NCBI GenBank assembly: GCA_009760855.2
Contig: WPIO01000003.1
Location: 7,038,501-7,102,500, forward strand
Origin: Cristatella mucedo
Lineage: Eukaryota > Bryozoa > Phylactolaemata > Cristatellidae
Length of the DNA: 64,000 nt
Direction: 5' to 3'
Of this stretch, positions 60,520-64,000 are shown one piece after another. The notes beneath the pieces were generated by a model that was not told the DNA's origin, searched no databases, and was given only the letters and a program-made list of their open reading frames with translations. Numbering within the stretch: position 1 is the first letter of the stretch; the number at the start of each line of letters is the position of its first letter. The position numbers and the translations under genes are program-made.

Positions 60520-63143
60520 TCCGGTAACGGCTGTGGACTTGCTTCTGGCCGAGCCTACGGTACATGCAGCTTCAGGGCGATTCTCCTGCTTTAATGTCTT
60601 ACACGTTAATCATACCACTCACGTCTGTGGCCACATTCTAGATCTCGTGATCACTAAGCATGTCCTCCCCACTGACCTTGTGGTGTGCCCACTGACCCTC
60701 TCAGAACATTGTTCGGTCTTGTTTACTGTTCCTGCTCCCCTGTACGTACAGGGCAATGTCGACCTTGTCAAGTGATGTAACTTACTAAGCATTGACTTTG
60801 ACAAGTTGTTGAAATCTGTTTGGGTTGCACGTTTTCTTGATCTGCATTCAGACTCGACCGGCAGCCTCGATACCCTCACTGATGCAGTGAACATGACACT
60901 CAGGAGTGCTCTTGACAAGCATGCTCCCTTTAACTAAATCCATGTACAAAGCCGTGGCGATTCCTTTCAATTTACAAAAAAACTCCTAAAGTTATGCGCC
61001 GGGTTAAGCGCAGGCTTGAACGTCATTTCAAGAAATCGGGGACTGATGCAGATCTAGTCAATTTCAAAGACTTCCTTCGAGTTTACACCCGGAAGCTTAA
61101 AAAGCCAGGGCTTCTTTTTTCATCCGAAAGCTGAATTCCTGCCAGTCGGACACTAAACAGATTTATAAAACAGTAAACCATTTATTGGCCAATGCTGAGA
61201 GGTCCGACTTCCCAGATATTAAGGGCTCAGCCGAAAAGTTTTCAGCCTTCTTTACTGAAATGATTGTGCTCATTCATGCCTCCATAAAGCCCCCTCCGAC
61301 TAAAGCAATAGCAGTATCACAACCTGTGACCTTCCTTAAAAAGTTTTCCGATGTTTCTGCATGCAATGTGGTTACCTTAATAAGGTCTAGCAAAACGAGC
61401 TCGTCTCCTGAAGACCCTATACCATCACCTCTGTGGTCTTCAATGGCAGACCAACTTAGCCCTGCCATAACCGAAATTTGTAATGCTTCTTTGGGAAAAG
61501 GGGTCGTCCCCAAGTCCTTCAAATCGGAAATCGTTAGACCTATTCTTAAAAAGCCTGGATTAGACACAGAGGTCCTAGCAAACTATCGCTCAGTCTCCCT
61601 TCTTCCTTTCTTGTAAAAGATTCCTGAAAAATTGTTGTTAAGCAGTTGGTTGAACATATTGAAAAGAACTAAATGTCAGAAACGTTTCAATCGGGGTTCA
61701 AGAGGCAGCACTCCACTGAAACTGCTCTCCTCCGTGTTAACAAGGACATTCTATATGGCAACGACGAAGGAAATGTCACTGCCCAAGCTCTGCTAGATCT
61801 GTCCGCTGCCTTCGACACCATTGATCACGATGTTCTGTTTGAACGATTGAGAACAACGATCGGTCTGGCAGACGAAGCACTGGCATGGTTTAAATCGTAC
61901 TTGTCTGATCGTGTTCAATCCGTGTCCTGTGGGGGTCAGGTCTCACACACGAGCCGGGTCACCTGTAGAGTCCCTCAAGGTTCTGTACTCGATTTCTTGC
62001 TGTTCTCCATTTATACTCAACCTCTGAGAAACGTGATTCAGGCCCATGGAATAGAATATCACTTTTATGCTGATGATACTCAGCTGTATTTGTCATTCAA
62101 ACAGTTGGAATCTGCTGCAGCAACTGATAAACTGAATGCTTGCCTGACCGACATTCGATCCTGGATGTCAGAAAACTTCTTGAGACTAAATGATGATAAA
62201 ACCGAACTGCTGCTCATAAGACACCCTAAGCGTGTGGCTGGATTAAAAGGCTTTGCTCTTCTATTTATCTATATATATATTTATATTTATATTAATATAT
62301 ATATATTTATATTGCTCTCTATTGTGCGACCATCACCACGTACTCAAAATTTAGGTGTCGTTTTTGACAGCTGCCTCAATTTTAGAAGCTTCATTCAGAA
62401 GACTGCTTCTACAGCTAGCCATCACGTCCGATCCCTATCCAAGATTAGGAGCTGTCTTCCACAGTGGCTTGCAAAAAAATTAACTGGCTCCTGAGTTCTG
62501 TCTCGGTTTGATTATTGTAATTCCCTTTTGGCTGGGCTACCAAAGAAAGCAACTAAGCCACTGCAGCTGACTATGAATATGGCTGCAAGGGTTATATTCA
62601 AGTCCCAGAGGTTTGAGCACGTGTCTCCTTTGCTGAAAGAGCTAGGATGGTTGCCAGTTGAGCAACGGATACAGAGCAAAGTTCTTATGCTGACCCACAA
62701 GGCCCACCACGGCTTGGCTCTTTCGCACCTAGCTGAACTTCAGCCTCTTCGCACCCCCAGGTCCTGTATGGACAATAAATTGGCTATTCCATTCCTCCGC
62801 TAAAAGACCGTTGGCGACAGAAGCTTTAGCTCTGCAGGTCCTAGACTGTGGAACTCGCTTCCACAATTCTTACGAAATGACAACTACTCTCCTGCTGCCA
62901 ACTATGGCTTATCCTTTTCAGCAGTCCTAAGCTGCTACTTTCATGCTACTCACTACCTCAACTGCTCCCTGACTCTGCTATGCTTCACACTTTCTCTTTG
63001 TTGCGTGAGACGAAGTCTATTGGCTACCGAATGCGTACCGAAAGCCGCTTAGGCTGTGAGTGCGTTATACAAAACTTTCCTGCGTAACACCCACATGGTC
63101 TTTATGACTTTGTGGAGTTACAGACGGAGATACATTACATTAA
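60520..63143 (+). mobile_element. LINE-B (CR1/L2-like), long but decayed copy
   Basis: Plus strand. 60533-60775 encodes the end of the AP-type endonuclease (HILDLVITKHVL, TLSEHCSVLFTV, where SDH is usual). A broken linker follows, then 61185-61616 (the region before RT, ending VLANYRSVSLLPFL and a stop), then 61673-62494 with RT: FQSGFKRQHSTETALLRV, LDLSAAFDTIDHDVLFERL (motif A), RVPQGSVLD, YADDTQLYLSF (motif C), LNDDKTELLL. A stop at 62492 and another frame follow, with LGWLPVEQRIQSKVLMLTHK and GPRLWNSLPQFLRND. The 3' UTR ends GGAGATACATTACATTA. Several frameshifts and stops make it non-functional. The 5' end, including the catalytic half of the endonuclease, is missing. Its tail and UTR differ from LINE-A. 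Confidence 0.92.
62259..62326. repeat. AT microsatellite inside the LINE-B reading frame
   Basis: TATATATATTTATATTTATA-type sequence encodes an Ile-Tyr run between LNDDKTELLL and the RTQNLGVVFDS segment, keeping the frame open. In the LINE-A protein this interval is ordinary sequence, so the array is an expansion or a replacement. Confidence 0.85.
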
Positions 63144-63351
63144 TAGTATACGCATTTCCTTGATTAAAAAGAAGCAGGGGCGGCAATCCAGTATGCCAGA
63201 GTCGGTTTCCAAAGGGTTGTTGTTTTTTTTAAGGAGCAATACAGCATTTAGAAAGAGTTTCTTCTTTTTAGCTGAGTCTAATAAGGCTAGCCGAGTATCA
63301 CGTCTCTACCCGAAGCTTAAGACTCCCCTAATGCATGGGGGTAGTTGCTAA

Positions 63352-63497
63352 AGTGCCGAGCTGGTTTGGTCCAGCGGTTAAGATGCTCGCCCCGACCAAG
63401 GTCTGGCTGAGGTCGTGGGCTCGAGCCCCGAGGCATAGGTGAAGCGCCTGAATAAAGATTAAGTCCTCTTGGGCGCTATACAAATGAACTATATTAT
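63352..63497 (+). mobile_element. tRNA-derived SINE, family 2
   Basis: CCGAGCTGGTTTGGTCCAGC, GGTTAAGATGCTCGCCCCGA (A-box region), GGGCTCGAGCCCC (B box), GGCATAGGTGAAGCGCCTGA, ATAAAGATTAAGTCCTCTTG, GGCGCTATACAAATGAACTA. The best-preserved family 2 copy; it shows the head-to-tail order in the plus strand. Confidence 0.88.
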
Positions 63498-64000
63498 AGT
63501 GTCGACAGAGTTTATATCTTTAGTACGAAGAGTGCAGGTTCTCTTTGGAAAAAGATTAACGAGCTCGTAGAGGGAGGGGGCAAAGGCACTCATCCATGCT
63601 CATTTCTTGTTGTAAAAGTATTGAAATTGGTCAAACCCCTGAAGGCTTTTTGGCTTGGCTGCCAGCCAAAAAGCCTTGAATTAGACTGCCACTCCTTTTT
63701 TAGATGCCAGGCCAACGAAGAGAAAACTTGTTCAGTAGCACGCAATCAAGAGTGCATCTGGCGACTGCCTCGTGGCACATGCGGCTGCCGGCTTGGAGCA
63801 GTTCACACTTGTACCACAAATCTCTGTGCCACTCCATTTTCACAAAAGGTTCATAATATCTCTGCATGGTCAGCTAGCATTTACCGAGCACGTTTATTTT
63901 CCAGACCGAGAATAGGCACAGCAAATGTCAAGCCGGCACGGCAGGGGGGATGGCACTACTCAAATCACCAAATCCTATCTATGGGTTGTACTATCTATGG
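63498..64000. other. Unique sequence to the window end
   Basis: A small inverted repeat, AAAGCCTTGAA against CTGAAGGCTTTT with the loop TTGGCTTGGCTGCCAGCC, lies at about 63640-63682 and can form a hairpin. No gene supported. Confidence 0.35.

Noticed and set aside
63352-63430. Possible functional tRNA gene
   Set aside because: A and B boxes are present, but the sequence does not fold into a full cloverleaf by eye, and the unit recurs with a LINE-like 3' end elsewhere. It is a SINE.

Overview
This is a piece of a nuclear genome from a multicellular animal, most likely an invertebrate. The signs are eukaryotic: CR1/L2-type non-LTR retrotransposons, tRNA-derived SINEs with A and B boxes, a degraded pogo/Tigger-like DNA element, more than a dozen long dinucleotide arrays, and one complete single-exon seven-transmembrane receptor gene. 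Nothing forms a bacterial operon. I cannot name the species. A lophotrochozoan or flatworm fits the receptor and repeat style, but that is only an impression.

Layout. 0-14 kb is repeat-rich non-coding DNA: (GA)n/(CT)n arrays, an unknown dispersed repeat seen twice (1.84 and 3.56 kb), a SINE at 2.9 kb, a LINE 3' end at 4.7 kb, a SINE at 9.3 kb, a possible inverted-repeat element at 11.9-12.35 kb and a 144-bp tandem duplication at 13.8 kb. A CpG-rich block lies at 14.2-14.9 kb. The one clear gene is a divergent rhodopsin-class GPCR at 19,058-20,341 (+), GC-rich, with an in-frame stop and a good 3' splice site just upstream of its ATG. From 22 to 31 kb there is a cluster of LINE 3' ends and SINEs. 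Directly after one LINE tail, at 28.7-29.2 kb, sits an AT-rich 150-codon reading frame that is open only if TGA is read as Trp. 31-44 kb is AT-rich and mostly empty, with GA minisatellites, CA arrays, a pogo-like element and old LINE pieces. 44.7-46.3 kb holds the best-preserved LINE (443 codons open). 47-58 kb mixes trinucleotide-rich DNA, a decayed LINE, a SINE nested in a SINE and GC-richer unique sequence with exon-like but unproven open stretches. 60.5-63.1 kb is a second LINE family, followed by a SINE.

How it fits together. The LINE families (called A, B and C here) and the SINE families (1, 2 and 3) are parts of one retrotransposition system. SINE families 2 and 3 end in a segment very like the 3' end of LINE-A and LINE-C, which is the expected arrangement when a SINE borrows LINE reverse transcriptase. 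All LINE copies are 5'-truncated. The GPCR is the only locus I can support as a functional host gene. Other host exons are probably present but cannot be proved by eye. Family names A/B/C, 1/2/3 and R1 are local labels for this window only.
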